Shown here piece after piece: positions 62,291-64,000 of a stretch of 64,000 bases of DNA. Within the stretch, counting starts at the first letter, position 1. Each line of letters begins with the position of its first letter. The translations under genes and the position numbers were made by a program. The stretch comes from F1-120-MAGs118 sp013360535 (GTDB taxonomy: Bacteria > Planctomycetota > UBA1135 > GCA-002686595). Location: contig JAPKHC010000018.1 of assembly GCA_026647215.1 (NCBI GenBank), forward strand, positions 62,001 through 126,000, in the 5' to 3' direction. Under the pieces are notes generated by a model, which saw only the letters and a list, made by a program, of their open reading frames with translations, had not been told where the DNA came from and did no database searches.

Positions 62291-64000
62291 ATGCTCACGC
62301 TCGTCGTTGGTCTCGTTCTCGCCTCGCTGTCCGGTTCCGATGGCTATCGCCTGCCGCCCAAGGAGGTGGTCGAGCTCGTCGATGCGCCCGTGACGCCGGG
62401 GACGCAGCTCAGTCCGAGCGGGCGCTGGATGCTGCTCGTCGAGCGCCCGTCGCTGCCGAGCATCGCCGACGTCGCGCGGCCGTGGATCGGGCTCGCGGGG
62501 CTGCGCCTCGACCCGCGCACGAACGCACCGCACCGCACGAGCTTCGAGACCGGGCTCGTCCTGCGCGATCTCGAAGGCACGCAGCAGCGCCGCGTGCCGC
62601 TGCCCGAGGGCGCGCGCATCGGCAACGTCTCGTGGTCGCACCACGACAAGCTGTTCGCGTTCACGCTCGTCAAGGAAGACGAAATCGAGCTGTGGACCTG
62701 TGACGCGCTCGAGTTCACGCCGCGGCGCGTCGCGCAGGGGCTCAACACGCTGTTCGGCGACTTCCAGTGGCTGCCCGATGGCACGACGCTCGCGTACGGA
62801 CGCATTCCCGACGCGCGTGGAGCGGCGCCCGAAACGCCGCGCGCGCCCGCAGGTCCCGCGGTGCAGGAGTCGAGCGGCCGCAAGTCGCCGGTGCGCACGT
62901 ACCAGGACCTGCTGCGGGACGAGCACGACAGCGCGCTGCTCGAGCACTACGCGCAGGCGCAGCTCGCGACCGTGAGCTGGGATGGCAAGCGCCGCCGCGA
63001 CATCGGCGCGCCGGGAACGCTCCTGTCGTTCCGCAGCTCGCCCGACCAGCTCTTCTGGCTCGTGACGACGCTCGAGCGCCCGTACTCGTACGTGATGACG
63101 CTCGACCGCTTCCCGTCGCGCACCGAAGTGTGGGACGCGGACGGCAAGCTCGTGCGGCAGGTCGAGCGCCACGGCCTGCTCGATTCGATTCCGATCGAAG
63201 GCGTGCCGACGGGACCGCGCTCGATCAGCTGGCGGCCGGGCCGTTCGGCGACGCTCGTGTGGGTCGAGGCGCTCGATGGAGGCGATCCCAAGACGAAGGT
63301 GGCGCACCGCGACCGCTGGCTGGAGCTCGACCTGCGCAGCAAGGGCGAGCCGAAGGAGTTCCTCAAGCTCGAGCACCGCGCGCGGGGGCTCGCGTGGTTC
63401 CGCGAGCCTTCGCTCGTGCTGGCGAGCGAGTTCGACCGCGACCGCAAGTGGATGCGCGCGACCCTGCACGACCTGTCGGGCAAGGCGCCCAGTGTCGTGC
63501 TCGAGGACCGCAACCAGAACGACCGCTACGGCAACCCCGGCATGCTCCAGAGCGAGCCGATGCCCGACGGCACGCGTGTCGTGCGCCAGGTGGGCGAGTG
63601 GGTCTACCGCTCGGGCGAGGGCGATTCGCCCGAAGGCGCGCGGCCATTCCTCGATCGGCAGAGCCTCGCGACGCAGAAGGCGGAGCGCCTGTGGCGTTGC
63701 GGCGAGGGCGTGTACGAGAGCGTGGCATCGATCGTGCGCACGGGCGCCGACGGCACGCCGGTGTTCGTCACGCGCCGCGAGTCGGCGACCGAGCCGCCGA
63801 ACCTGTGGCTGCAGGATCCCGCCGCGAAGCGCACGGTCGCGCTCACCGAGTACTCCGACCCGCAGCCGCAGATCCGCGGCATCTCGCGCGAGCTCGTGCG
63901 CTACCAGCGCTCCGATGGCGTGCAGCTTTCGGCGACGCTGTACCTGCCGGCGAACTACCAGCCCGGCACGCGCCTGCCGCTCGTCGTGTGGGCCTATCCG
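62291..64000 (+). CDS. S9-family prolyl oligopeptidase, glutamyl-endopeptidase (S9D)-like, exported (3' end outside window)
   Basis: 570 codons are visible and the frame is open to the window edge. A short signal peptide (MLTLVVGLVLASLSGSDG) is followed by the beta-propeller part of an S9 peptidase. The stretch WIGLAGLRLDPRTNAPHR then SFETGLVLRDLEG, and GNVSWSHHDKLFAFTLVKEDE, are typical of the S9D glutamyl endopeptidase group. The visible end (ATLYLPANYQPG, LPLVVWAYP) is the start of the alpha/beta-hydrolase domain; the Ser-Asp-His triad lies beyond the edge. Probably a periplasmic peptidase. Confidence 0.9.
   Translation, partial: MLTLVVGLVLASLSGSDGYRLPPKEVVELVDAPVTPGTQLSPSGRWMLLVERPSLPSIADVARPWIGLAGLRLDPRTNAPHRTSFETGLVLRDLEGTQQRRVPLPEGARIGNVSWSHHDKLFAFTLVKEDEIELWTCDALEFTPRRVAQGLNTLFGDFQWLPDGTTLAYGRIPDARGAAPETPRAPAGPAVQESSGRKSPVRTYQDLLRDEHDSALLEHYAQAQLATVSWDGKRRRDIGAPGTLLSFRSSPDQLFWLVTTLERPYSYVMTLDRFPSRTEVWDADGKLVRQVERHGLLDSIPIEGVPTGPRSISWRPGRSATLVWVEALDGGDPKTKVAHRDRWLELDLRSKGEPKEFLKLEHRARGLAWFREPSLVLASEFDRDRKWMRATLHDLSGKAPSVVLEDRNQNDRYGNPGMLQSEPMPDGTRVVRQVGEWVYRSGEGDSPEGARPFLDRQSLATQKAERLWRCGEGVYESVASIVRTGADGTPVFVTRRESATEPPNLWLQDPAAKRTVALTEYSDPQPQIRGISRELVRYQRSDGVQLSATLYLPANYQPGTRLPLVVWAYP

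Overview
The window is high-GC bacterial chromosome (roughly 70% G+C by eye) and densely coded. Gene ends commonly overlap by 1-11 bases (ATGA, GTGA, TAGTG junctions), and no gene-free stretch exceeds about 280 bases. No tRNA, rRNA, CRISPR array, transposase, integrase or phage gene was found. The gene mix suggests a diderm, free-living bacterium: MoxR/DUF58/VWA operon, secreted tricorn-like proteases, lipoproteins, a secreted multihaem cytochrome, and many large membrane glycosyltransferases. Planctomycetota fits best, but this is an inference from gene content, not a phylogenetic result.

Layout. 1-4245 (minus): MoxR ATPase, DUF58 protein, a signal-peptide membrane protein and two VWA proteins (the last cut by the window edge), a Bat-type operon. 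It is divergent from an SbtA-like bicarbonate transporter (4518-5480), followed by a nitronate monooxygenase-like enzyme and a secreted protein of unknown function. 8771-19239: glycan-related genes (a GT2 transferase, three large polytopic GT-C-like proteins, a sugar epimerase) mixed with a hexahaem cytochrome, a P-loop kinase and an HExxH protein whose tail may be frameshifted. 19273-19980: two small genes with less extreme GC. 20133-26625: a sugar C-methyltransferase, a tricorn-like protease, and a CDP-glucose synthase/dehydratase pair, which together look like deoxy/branched sugar synthesis. 27189-32256: a B12-type radical SAM protein, a GT2 transferase, two small membrane proteins and a second radical SAM protein; this is the best candidate for an uncharacterised pathway. 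32319-39854: a second tricorn-like protease, another GT39-like enzyme, a UPF0104 membrane protein and an FAD-dependent oxidoreductase. 40113-46297 (minus): HEAT-repeat protein, two-component system, metallophosphoesterase. 46443-53639: RMD1/DUF155 protein, an unusual acyltransferase-aminotransferase fusion coupled to PlsY, a secreted M14 peptidase, and two lipoproteins. 53788-61688: a complete kdpFABC-kdpDE potassium system with a plausible control region. The window ends with guanine deaminase and a truncated S9D-type peptidase.

A pattern that runs through the window is a TAGNNT hexamer lying 6-15 bases upstream of many start codons that lack a Shine-Dalgarno sequence. This suggests that many transcripts are leaderless or nearly so. 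A 169-bp hierarchical palindrome at 10879-11047 is the one clear candidate repeat or mobile-type element.
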